A stretch of DNA of 64,000 nucleotides, from NCBI GenBank assembly GCA_035610835.1, contig CM069448.1, positions 27,677,905 through 27,741,904 on the forward strand, read 5' to 3'. The position numbers and the translations under genes were made by a program. Of this stretch, positions 33,485-45,400 are shown piece after piece. The first letter of the stretch is position 1, and each line of letters opens with the position of its first letter. The notes beneath the pieces are model-generated. The model made no database searches and had not been told where the DNA came from. It was given only the letters and a program-made list of their open reading frames with translations. Source of the DNA: Ophiura sarsii. Lineage: Eukaryota; Echinodermata; Ophiuroidea; Amphilepidida; Ophiuridae.

Positions 33485-36400
33485 AGAAAACCGTATATTC
33501 CCTGCCCAAAAAAGTTAATTTGAAAAAATATTATGTTTGATTAATGATTTTCTTTTCGAGATATCGACGATTATGTAAATTTTTCTCCATAGAGCTGTGT
33601 ATAAATGCTCATTTTCTCCACCCCACTGTCTTTTAATGCAAGACCCTGCGACATTAAGACTTCTCGGACACGTGCCATAGACGTAAATGATTACTTTAAA
33701 CGATTTAAAGTTTATCATGTTTATTTATCGAAATGGCTAAGATATGAGGGTCTAAATTTCGCTAATAGGAACAAAATTTGGAGAAAACCTTTTTTTCTTA
33801 AATATCAAAAATATAATTTTAAACGAATTACGCTCTAGTGAGAAGAAAAAAGATTTGAATACAAGTTTTGCATACTTCCGTAAACTCCCCTCTCAGAACG
33901 GCGCGGGGTCTAACATGATCTAAATTGTATTTAAAAAGACATATTTGAAGCAAGAGTTGAACGTAAGCGGTGGGGGGGGGGGGGGGGGGGGGGGGGGCAT
34001 AGGGTATATGGGGGGGGGGGGGCGGTAGGGCATGGGGGGGGGGGTAAATTGATTAAGCTGTGTCTACTGAATAGGTCAACCTCACAGAATGTCCTTGTAA
34101 TTTCAATACTTCCATGCAAAATGTTTTACAACAAGTGATTAGCATAGTGCCGTATGCCTTTTTGACGAGGATCATGGTAACCAAAATCTACTTTTCTACT
34201 GACATAGCCAATATGGCGCACAATGTCTTTCACTGTTTTTTACCACTTTGAAGTCGTATATTTGATCAAAAATCATAACTACGCATTATGTAAAGTGCAA
34301 AAGATTAAGAAAATGAGGCAATAATAAAAAAAGTGTCTCCTTCAGGTTTCACACCACTAAATAACGTCTGGCCCTACCCCCTTTGAGGCAAAAGTCCAAA
34401 ACCGGCCCGTTTCTATGCCGAAACGGGAGACCTATTGTAAATTACAGTTTAAAATTAGGGTATTTACTGCAAGTTATGGCGAAATTAATATAGTGTGAAT
34501 TTTGACAGACACATCAGCGTTCTTCAGGTCCAAAAAAATTGATGCAATGATGATTTTTTAATATTTTAACAGAGACATTTGTGTTCAGGTCATTTCCGGT
34601 ATCTGACGCAATAATCTTAATCAACAATTGCGTGTGACCAGGAAAACTCAACTCGTACTTTTTGAAAAGGCTCTAGCTCAAAATTATGCCGGTTACCCCC
34701 CATATATGAGTTGTTGAGTTAGTAGTCATGGCTTTCATCTTCAAGTTGAAACCAAATTTCAAGTTACCAGTTTCTTATAACGTCAAGAAATATCCATTTT
34801 AAAAGTGTGCATTTCACGTGTAACCCTATGGGAGATGTATTTAGTGGTGTGCAACCTTAGAGCACTGCTGAAGATTGCCTTTCTTGGGAAGTGTGATGAC
34901 CATTGACTGTGTCCAAGGTGCGGGCCACTCTCCTGTCTGCCAGATCTTGTTGCAGATAGTTAGAAGGGTGTCGACCATGGTATCTCCTCCTGCTTGGACA
35001 AGCTCTGCTGGGATGTTGTCAACTCCTGCGGACTTCCCCTTCTTCAGTGAGTTTACAGCTGATATCACCTCCGCCCGAAGAATGGGATAGTATTCGGTGT
35101 CATTTGCTGGATATACTTCATATGCAATGTTCAAATAAATGGATGGTCACTGTATAATTAGCATAATGTCAAAGGTTACCTATACAACATGTAGATAAGA
35201 TAATTCAGGCCTATGACACTATGAACTATTATCCAATCAGAATAAAGGAAATGGTCTTACAATTAATGCAATGTAAAATACACCCTTGGCAACAGATAAG
35301 TGGGAGGTCTGTCTGCTAATCAGCTAACAAATGGTGATAATGACACTTAACTACAACAATAGAGGATTGATGCTCAAAAGAAGATGCCACTTATTTTAAC
35401 ATACAACAATAGAGATTGATGGTCAAAGGAAAGGTACCTCATGGCACCGGATTATCTCAGGGGATTAACTATGACGTTATGTTGTTGACACAGGTGTAGG
35501 CCCTATAAAAGCACTTCCAATTATATACTTCCTACAACTAAACCTACTCATACACAATAATCCATATCCCAGATCTCAACAATGTCATCCGAAATGAGTA
35601 TGATGAAAATATAATTTTAATGATGGGATGTATGTGTTAGACTACTAGTAATTCATATCCACTATTTTGCTTTGTTAACACAGTTCAAAATCCAAAACAA
35701 TGGTTCCCGAAAATCCATAAATGGTTCCCGAAATGGTTCCCGAAATGGCTGCAATAATTGTCAAATTCCATAAATTGGGATAATATCAACAGAAATGTAT
35801 GATGAAATATAATATTAACGATGGGATGTACAGTGTATGTGTTAGACCACTAGTAACTCACATCCAGTATTTTTGCTTTGTTAACACAGTTCAAAATCCA
35901 AAATGGCTCCCAAAATGGTTCCCGAAATGGTTCCCGAAGTGGCTGCAATAATTGTCGAATTCCATAAAATGGGATAATATCAACCTAAATGTACGATGAA
36001 AATATAGTTTTAATGATGGGATGTATGTAGTAGACCACTAGTAACTCATATCCAGGATTTTGGCTTTGTTAACATAGTTCAAAATCCAAAATGGCCCCAA
36101 AATGGTTCCCGAGGTTGCTGCAAATATTGTCAAATTCCATAAAATAGGATAATATCAACCTAAATGGATGATGAAACTATAGTTTTAATGATGGGATGTA
36201 TGTATTAGACCACTAGTAACTCATATCTAGTATTTTTGCTTTGTTAGCATACATACAAATCCAAAATGGCCCCCAAAATGGATTTCAAAATGACTGAACA
36301 AATTGTTGGAATTCCATAAAATGGGATAATATCAACCAAAATATTATATGATGAAATTAGGATGATAGGATAATATCAACCTAAATGTATGATGAAAATA

Positions 36401-39400
36401 TAGTTTAAGGATAGAATGGATGTATTAGACCACCAATAACTCATATCTAGTATTTGTGCTTTGTTAAGCATATGCTTAAAAATCCAAAATGGCCCCCAAA
36501 ATGACTGAAAAATTTGTTGGAGTTCTATAAAATGTGAAAATATCAACCAACATATATGATGAAATTATAGTTTTAACATTGGGGGATATGCAATAACTAG
36601 TAACTCATATCCAGTATTTGCATTGTAATAACATGCTTTAAAACCAAGATGGCCACCAACATTGCCGCTGTAAATGAGTGTATGATAATCCAAAATAGAT
36701 CTTGTAAGAGTGTATATTACATCAAATTGACCAAATAGTATGTTCTAAACTGCTAAGCTATTGCTTCTAAAAATAAGGCCCACCTCTGTGACAATTTTGA
36801 TTCAGTATCACTTTCCAAAAAGGCTGCCAGAATGGATAAGTTGATGTTAAATGACCTAAAACAATTGTTTTGTATTGTAAATGACCATATGTAATACCAA
36901 TACCCCAAAATCTAATGGGACAGCATTCTGGCAGCCATTTTGGAAAGTGATACTGAATCAAAATTGTCACAGAGGTGGGCCTTATTTCTAAAGCAATAGC
37001 TTAGCAGTTTAGAACATACTATTTGGTGAATTTGATGTAATATACACTCTGACATTGACTATTTAGTACTATCATTCACTCATGTAGACTATTTTTACAT
37101 TTACAGCTGCAATTTTGGTGGCCATCTTGGGTTTTAAAGTATGTTATTGCAATGCAAATATACTGGATATGAGTTACTTGTTGTCTATTATATACCCCCA
37201 ATGTTAAAACTATTATACTTGTATCATATATTTTGGTTGATATTATCCCATTTTATGGAATTCAAACAATTTGTTCAGTCATTTTGGGATCCATTTTGGG
37301 GGCCATTTTGGATTTTTAAGTATGTTAACAAAAATACTAGATATGAGTTACTATAGTGGTCTATTACATACAAAGACAAAGAAATCAGTTCCCAGACTTA
37401 ATGTCTTGAGGATGCAGATGGTAAAATTCTCACTGAAGATTCCGAAATCAAAGCCAGATGGAAACAGTACTGCCAAAAGTTATGCATCACAAGATGGGAT
37501 TCAGTTGACGATAACACTCGGAACAATGACATGTCTGAGCCAGATATTCTGAAGAGTGAAGTGGAACAAGCTTAGCTTCATAGTATGAAGAAATTAAAGA
37601 TTGGTAAATCTCCTGGAGATGATAATATTCCCGCAGAACTCCTAAAGGAAAGTGACAAAGAAGGCATTGAAGTGATCCACAGACTATGCACCAAGATCTG
37701 GAGTTCAACTAAATGGCCTACGGACTGGAAGAAAGCAGTCTTCCTCCCTCTCTCAAAGAAAGGGGACACCAGAGAGTGTGCTAACAACCGCACGATAGCC
37801 TTAATTTCACATAGCAGTAAGGTTCTACTACATATTGCAGAAAGGATCCGACAACACCTGGAGAATGAGTTACCACCTGAACAGGCAGGTTTCAGGAAAG
37901 GACGAGGTACAAGAAACCAAATAGTTACCTGAGAAACCTGATGGAAAAGAGCTTGGAATTTCAACAACCCTATATCTATGCTTCATTGATTACTCTAAGG
38001 CATTTGACTGTGTTCAACATTTGAAGCTTTGGTTGGTAATGCAAGAAATGGGTTTCTCTCTTCACATCATTGAGCTGATTAAATCCCTCTACAAAGATCA
38101 AGAAGCTACAGTAAGAACAGATAATGGCAATTGTGAGTGGTTCTCTATTGGACAAGGCGTTCGTCAAGGATGTATCCTGTCACCTTACCTATTCAACATT
38201 TATGCAGAGTACATCATGAGGCAAGCTTTTGATGGAGTGGAAGGCCAAGTTTCAGTAGGAGGTCGCACCATAACCAATCTCCGATATGCTGACGATACCA
38301 CCCTGATAGCTAGAACTGGAGCTGAACTTCAAGTTCTAATACACAAAGTGAAAGCAGCCAGTGAAAAGTTTGGACTCTTCCTAAATGTTAAGAAGACTAA
38401 AGTCATGATTTGCGGAGGAAACAGCAACCAACAAGTGAAGGTCGATAATGGCACAGTAGATTGTGTAGATAACTTCAATTTTCTTGGATCCCTAATTCTT
38501 AAAGATGGTGGAAGCTCTGGAGAAATTAAAAGACGTCTGGCAATGGCTAAAACATCAGCAAATGCCCTATTTGGAAAGATAGAGGAATCACAAAGGCCAC
38601 ACAAATACGTATTATGAAGGCGCTAATCTTTCCGGTCGCAACATATGGAGCTGAAACATGGTCAGTTGGAATAGCAGATTCAAAGAAAATATCAGCTTTT
38701 GAAATGTGGTGTTGGCGCAAGATGTTAGGAATATCATGGAAAGAGCATAAGACAAATGAATTTGTCAGAAGCCAGATTGGAAACTAAACTTCTTTGTATA
38801 CAAAGATCATGCGCAACAAGCTACAATACTTTGGACATATCACATATTACTAGACGAGAGGGTGACAATCTAGAAAAGGTGATAATACAAGGAGCCATCG
38901 AAGGAAGACGTAAACGTGGCAGACCAAAGCTTCGTTGGACTGATGGCATTAAAGAAGCAATTGGTCTATCTCTTATAATAATAATAATAATAATAACCAT
39001 ATTTGTATAGCGCCTAACATCGAGATTCCTAAGCGCTTTAACATAAAAACATAATAACAAACACATACATGGATATGGACTACAATTAAAAAGCCTTTGT
39101 GAACAAATGAGTCTTTAAGGATTTCTTAAACTGAAATATGGTCTCTGCATTTTTCACATGAAGTGGAATATTATTCCAGAGTTCTGCAGCTGACACAGAG
39201 AAGGAACGTTGACCATACTGAGTGGACGTTGAAGAGCAGACAAGACGCGATAGAGATGAAGAACGAAGATTGCGTGAAGGTGTATATTGTTTGATTAGAT
39301 CTTGAAGATAGATTGGCGCAGTACCATGAAGACATTTATAAGTCAGAAGTAATATTTTATACACAATACGATACTTGATAGGCAGCCAGTGCAGATCACG

Positions 39401-42400
39401 GACAGTTGGAGTTATGTGATCATGTTTGCGTGAAAGAGTGATTAATCTTGCAGCAGAGTTCTGAATTCTTTGAAGCTTGTTTATCTGCGAATTTGGAAGG
39501 CCGTGTAAAAGACTGTTACATTGATCTAAGCGACATGTAATAAATGCATGTACCAGCATTTCAGTTGATTTTCTGTCGAGAAACTTTCTAATCTGTCCAA
39601 TACGATACAGAGCAAATGAAGCAGAACGGCATATGTTTTTGACAAAGACATCCATTTTCAAATCATTCTGAACAATGACTCCCAAATTGCGAGCACTCTT
39701 TACTGGTTATCTCTGCGCATCGCATGTCACAAAATAGACAACGGTGGCGCTCCATCATCAATAGGGTCACAAAGAATCAGCCATGATCCATAGAACGACG
39801 ACGACGATTACATACATCCCATTATTAAAACTATATTTTCATCATACATGTAGGCCTAGGTTGATATTATCCCATTTTATGGAATTTGACAATTTTTGCA
39901 GCAAATTCGGGAACCATTTAGGGGGGCCATTTTGGCACCCATTTTTGTTATATTTTGAAATGATTGAATTTGGTGTCTATTTGTTCCCTGAATTGTAGCC
40001 GATATATTTTGAACAAAAAGAGTATACATCGAACGTTTTATTTAAACAATATTGGTGGATGGATACATACAGGGTGAGTCAAAAAACAAATTTACCCTAA
40101 TTGAAAAAAATCCAAAAAAATATTTCTGACCACAAAATCAAGGCAAACAAAACTTTAAATGATTGCGCCATTTCTTTGCTACCATCTGGAAAAAATTCAC
40201 GCTATTTGATGATACCGTTAAGTAAATATGACTATTTCTGTACGGGAGCTCTGTAGAAAAATGTAGGTACTGCCGCTGATATGGATCACATTTGCACGGT
40301 TGCACCTCTTACTATGACGATAGATCAGATTTTGATGAGGTCGATTTGTTGGCTAAAATACCGTGCGAGTAAATTGAGATTATCTAGTACTAAGCAACTG
40401 TGTGGTTTATAAAGTGGGTCTATATTTTGAAGATATTTTGGTAAGAAAACAAATATGTCGATATTTTCAATCCAACTATAGAAATGGGTCATATTTTCTC
40501 ACAATTTCTTACTATAAACCTAACATGGGTCTATTTTGTGATACACTGGCAGCATATCTGTATCAATTTTAAGGTCAAGTCAATATATCCACACGTACTG
40601 GACTTAAATTCTTCTTTCGTCTTTTCATTTTCAGAAATGGAATACCTTGCAGATATGATTGAGAAAGGCCTCAATCCAAGCGATAATCTGAAAGTTTACA
40701 GCCATATCATCGAAACGTTTACACCTGCGTTTGTGGAAAAAGTTAACCCAAGTGCCATGCTACCACATTTACAAGAATGTCTTACAGCAGAGGAGATAAA
40801 CACTATCACGAATATGCAAGATCATCGTAGCAGCGAAAGGGCGGCCATGAAATTACTCGTGTATCTAGAACTTCATGGTGAAGGATGTCTAGGGCCGATG
40901 ATAAAAGCGTTGTATAAAACCAGACTAAGGACATTAGCCGCCGCGATAAGGAATGCAGCATCGGGTAAGGACTGTACTTAGCACATACATGTTCTCAAAA
41001 TAAGTAACTGACTGGGTAATAAATATACTTTTAACTTGTTGAGAGCATATTAATTATCTGGTCAGTTACTTATTTTGAGGACTGTACACCTAATACCTTT
41101 CCTGCATGAGGTATCCAGTAGCATGTGCAACGTACTACAAAGGGAAATCACATCCGGCCTATTCTACATTCATTTGAATTGGTGCATGACGTCAACATTC
41201 ATTGCATGAATCTTGATACCATGTTTGGCCTACATATCCTAGAAAACTGTTGTCTTCTTTCTGAAAATCGTAAACACAAAATTAGTATTCCCGACAAGAT
41301 GGCATCCATGCAGCCGATCCGGCTCTATAGCCCCACAAATGTAAAACGTACAGAGAAGTGGGTAGATTTCTTCCTGATTGAATACTTTTCTATTGATGAT
41401 CCTTTAATATTCAATAGGACATGATGACAAAGTTGGCAACAAATGAAAGTTTCTAAAGGATTTTATTGCTTATTGAGCTCAAGTGTAAAAATCAGTCATG
41501 CAATATGCACTGAGATCGCGTGTACCATGCTCAATGGACCATGTCTACACATGCCTACCTGCTTCCAATAACAACCAGTGATCACATGCTATAATTCATT
41601 ATGGAAACGTTACATTTGGTTATAGGACACTTTGAAATGGAGGAGGAAGACTTTGGCACCCAGCCATTCACGAATGCTGCGGAACAAGCGGACGATTTCT
41701 GGCGTTCTGACAATCGGAAAAGCCTCAATTCCGATCGCACCAATCATAGGTCGTCACCATCACAGGCTGATGACCACCGACCCAGGAGGAAGAGTTCATT
41801 CAAGGATCATTTGTTACGGGTGATCCAAAAAGCCTTTGATTCAGATGACTCTCAGAATGAAGATGAAGAAGGTAGGTGGTTTTCAATGTTATATATCATG
41901 CCTTTTGGACCGATTGGGCAGGGGTTGAAATAACGGTTTAAGAACCTACAATCTTGGAAATAAGTCCTCGGAACGCTGAGCGCACCTCTTGAATAATGTA
42001 TGTATATATATTTCCAAGCTATTGATTAATGCGCATTGTCTTCTGTGCTTATCTAAACACGAAGTGCAAACAATAATCATCTAAATTCGGATTTTCTCTC
42101 ATAACTCAAAAACGGAATTTTTACGAAGTTTATACTACACAAAATTTGAGAGTAGACTACGTGCCTTGATAGCTCGTGTGCCTTGATAGCCATGGACCTA
42201 CATTTCTTTCATGAGCGTGTGTATTACTTTCCGCACTTTCATTTCAAAATACTAAAAAATAGGAGAGATACCCACTAATCTAAAAATGAGTTTGAAAAAA
42301 AGAATTAAAAGTAGTAGGCTATGCCATGCAGGCTACCACCGTGTACAGGCTGACCCAAAATGATAGTATACCCATCGATGCCCAAAGGTGATTATTTTTT

Positions 42401-45400
42401 TTCATCACTATCGAAATCAACGGGATTAGGTCCGTTGTTTTTTCATCATCTGTGTCATACTGTACCCTTTAATTAGAATTTAAAATAATGAATATCGGAT
42501 TTATCAAACTCAAGATACACTCCATTATGTAAAGCATGGTGGTTTCACCTTTTGACAAAGTGCTAAAAAATGTGTGTGTTATTACAGCTTATTTGAAAGA
42601 AACTCACCCCGGCCTATTCTCATAATCTCTTGTCTACTAATATAATCTTGTGTTTCTTTCTGTTGTAACCTTTATTAGTTAATAATTCTTCACTTTAATT
42701 CAATGTAATGGGTAAAAGAAGTTCGTCACTCACACTTGATTGACCCCATTCATTGTGTTTAGGGACTTCTAAATTGCTATTGAATTGAAGTGGTATTTGG
42801 TGAATTAGCAGTGCCTTTGATTTCATTTTCACATTGGAATATGAATTTTGTGAGGTTAAACAGTAAGTGACTAGATCATTTTTACCAAATTTGTAAGAAA
42901 TTGCATCTCCAATATGAAAAATAAGTCTAAGCCACTGCTAATTACCCATGACCACGTCTTTAGCTAAAATGTCCCTCAAGTTTAGCCTCAAAACTAGCTC
43001 ACATAGAAACAAAGCTTGAGGTTGCTCATGCGTGACGATCCATTTTTGCTCTTCAAATTGAATCGAAATGAAGAATTATTAATGATTTGAACAACCATAT
43101 GATACAACAACAGTTTAAAATTATATAGGAACACAAGAAATTAGCAGACAAGAGATTAAGAGAATGTATCAGTTTCTTTTAAATAAGCTGTTTACACACA
43201 CATTGTTTTGCACTTTGCCAAAAAGGTGAAATCCCCATGTCAATAATTGTCTTCCACAATGGAGTGTAACTTCATGATCTAGTAAAATTCTAATGAAAGG
43301 GTACAGTATATCGAATATGATAGAAAAGCAACGTATCTAATCTAATTGATTTTGATGCTGGAAAATTATTGAACTTTGAGCATCGATGGGTACTATTCAT
43401 TTTGGGACATCCTGTATCTTAAGAAGCTAATCACTATCACTAAAATACACGTATTAAACATAGGGGATTGTTTTATGTGACTGCTCCCTAAGGAGTCAAT
43501 GTCTATATTAATGATACTATGTTGATTACAACGCCTATGATCCGCCCTCAAATCGTGTGTAATATGAAGGTCATACGATATTTAGTGTTTGAATTATGAT
43601 AGAAAAACTAAATTCAGATGATTTTCTTTGCATTTCGCTCAGACAATCTTAGAAATAAGTCCTTTGAACGCTGAGCGCACTTCTTGAATAATGCATGTAT
43701 ATGATTAATGCGTATTGATGAGATTTCCCCTCCCCCATCAATCAATGTTGGGACATTCTAGCAAGCTGCTGAAGCCATTGGCATCCCTCAACATTGCACG
43801 GGGGAGTGGGGTGACCGTTTACCGTTAATCACAGAAAAGCGTTCCAAGACTTTTTTCCAGGATTGTAGAGCTATTTTTATACACATACACAAATTTGCAC
43901 CGGATTCACACATTTTCCTTCCTTCAGGACCACATATAAAGATCAGTTAAAGGGTAACACATCAGAATTATGTCATTTTGAACTTTATTAACTTGCTCCT
44001 GGTGACACAATTTACACAAGAACCAGGGTTAATTTGAAGTTTAGCAAGGGTAAATTTGCTCCCTGCTCCTGTTTATTTCAAGCCCTGACATTGAGGTGTG
44101 CAATACTAGTATTAGAATGAAAAATGCTGCAACTGTGTTGAGAGTTTGAAATAGTGCATGATAAACATCTTTTTTGCAAAGCCACCTTTGTCATCGTTTG
44201 TAAGGATATATACATTTCAGTGTTTTGTTTACTTTATTAACGACATTTGTTATAATAAAATAACAGAGATGTGCAATATAGTGATAGAAAAGAAAAGACA
44301 TTGATGCCGAGAAAACAAAGTCTTGTTTCGTGATAACTGAATGTACCGTGGGATATAGGCGGCAAAAACAAACAAACTCTGAACTACGTGCGAAAAGTAG
44401 AGTTGATTTTGGTCGTTTGTATTTATTTTCGTGGAACAGTGGTACATTTTCCAAATTTCCAAATATTAACAAATATTAAAGCAAAAAAATTGAAATGTTC
44501 AAAAATGTGTATATATATATATATATATATATATTTAAAATTTGGAAATGTGTATACAAATTGACAACAATGTTTTTTAAAAATTGACGAAAATGTGTAT
44601 AATAAATTTGAATTTAAAAATTAAAGAAACAAAATTAAATAAACAAAAAATTGAATGTTTTCAAAAATGAAATGTTTATAAAAATTAACGAAAACATATT
44701 TTACAAATTTAGGAGAAATAAAGAAATGAATCTCAAATTCTTAATACATTAGTCACCCGAAGAGGCCCATAAAACGTGTTTTACCCTTTGAAACCTTGTC
44801 ACCTGATTCAGGTTCATCATTGCAGCCTAGCGAAATTGGAGAGTTAGGAGGAGAATACCACTCGTTATCGCACGGAACAGATCTACAGTCCGCAGCTCCG
44901 CCTGATGACGAGTATCATGATGCATTAGAGGATAGTGAGGTATGGAGCTAAAACTAGATCTTGCTCTGGTCAAAGTCCAAGCAACCTTGATTTTTTTCTC
45001 GTTCCTGACATTTGACCCAAAGTTCATGATTGACTTTTCTTGTCTTAAAAGACATAACTAAGATACATCAAGTCCGATCAAAATTGGAGCATGTCTTACA
45101 TTTTACCTGCGTAAAGGTCAATGACCCTTGTGACCCCATATGAAATGTCACTTTTAATTGCTGAACACCCTATATGTGCATGGATCCAAGGTATCTTTTC
45201 ACCAATTTGGACGGTCACCAGTTCTTTCTTCTGAGACGATAAACATTTTTTGGGAATGGATTGAAGATTTACATGTTGACCCCTCGTGACCCCTTCTTGA
45301 CCTTTGCCCTGGTTATGATGATTCATTTGTTTTCTGGTATTATCTAATCAAACAAGATAAAACAAGTCCGGTCTAAATCGGAGCATGTCTTAAATATTAC

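Larger units (their letters stand above)
32713..34856. mobile_element. 2.14-kb composite element bounded by identical 512-bp direct repeats
   Basis: Two 512-bp copies (32713-33224 and 34345-34856), identical as far as I could read them, flank 1120 bp of non-coding DNA. Each copy has its own inverted ends: GGTTTCACACCACTAAATA at the left and, complemented, GGTTGCACACCACTAAATA at the right. The whole block is flanked by a 4-bp TTAG duplication (32709-32712, 34857-34860) and interrupts the LINE ORF exactly between codons of CSNYRT. There is no PBS after the left copy and no polypurine tract before the right, so an LTR retrotransposon is unlikely. Two like-oriented TIR elements moving as one unit is the better reading. 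Confidence 0.8.
31391..35128 (-). mobile_element. RTE-like non-LTR retrotransposon, 5'-truncated and split by a composite element
   Basis: On the minus strand the RT runs from ILRAEVISAVNSLKKGKSAG (35.1 kb) through ITLPKKGNLQQCS to the insertion, resumes at 32708 with YRTISLI, continues EEQAGFRPRRSTTEQI, VDFKKAFDRVWH, VRQGCLLS, FADDIDGLAG, and ends with the RTE-style tail LLYACESWTLTADLERRI, RKLQWYGHVSR and GRQRRRWEDNI. Frameshifts near 32.35 and 31.9 kb show decay. There is no endonuclease, so it is 5'-truncated. The phrase order is what databases often call craniofacial-development-protein-2-like, a label for RTE-type LINEs. Confidence 0.85.
37372..39806 (+). mobile_element. RTE-like LINE with 9-bp target duplication, hosting an L2-like LINE
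   Basis: Plus-strand, 5'-truncated. It opens with GKILTEDSEIKARWKQYCQK, then KIGKSPGDDNIPAELLKE, DWKKAVFLPLSKKGD, FRKGRGTRNQIV, IDYSKAFDCV, VRQGCILSPYLFNIY and the catalytic RYADDTTLIA. Several stops and frameshifts break it (for example near 37575 and 37930). The tail GRRKRGRPKLRWTDGI at 38905-38953 is cut by the L2-like insertion and resumes after 39714 with QRWRSIINRVTK. The 9-bp duplication ATTACATAC (37363-37371, 39807-39815) is in the satellite unit, which reads continuously across it. Confidence 0.88.
30761..39985. repeat. Inverted satellite-like array (AAAATGGCCCCC family), broken by LINEs
   Basis: A unit of about 170-220 bp containing GATGGGATGTATGTATTAGA, AACTCATATCCAGTATTTTT, CAAAATGGCCCCCAAAATGG and CCATAAAATGGGATAATATC is tandemly repeated. 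Left-arm units lie at 30880-31232 and 35590-36660. Right-arm units, reverse-complemented, lie at 37080-37371 and 39807-39985. The arms meet at the palindrome 36709-37051. The left terminus may be CAGGGTGG after TA (30759-30760); a matching right terminus was not found. RTE-like LINEs fill 31391-35128 and 37372-39806. Confidence 0.8.

Noticed and set aside
33605..33838. 77-residue open frame inside the composite element
   Set aside because: A/T-driven, no motif, and not of transposase type.
32713..34856. LTR retrotransposon
   Set aside because: Direct repeats are right in layout, but they end in 19-bp inverted repeats rather than TG..CA, and no primer-binding site, polypurine tract or gag/pol is seen.
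36767..36970. 67-residue minus-strand open frame
   Set aside because: It spans the central palindrome of the inverted array and is a by-product of it.
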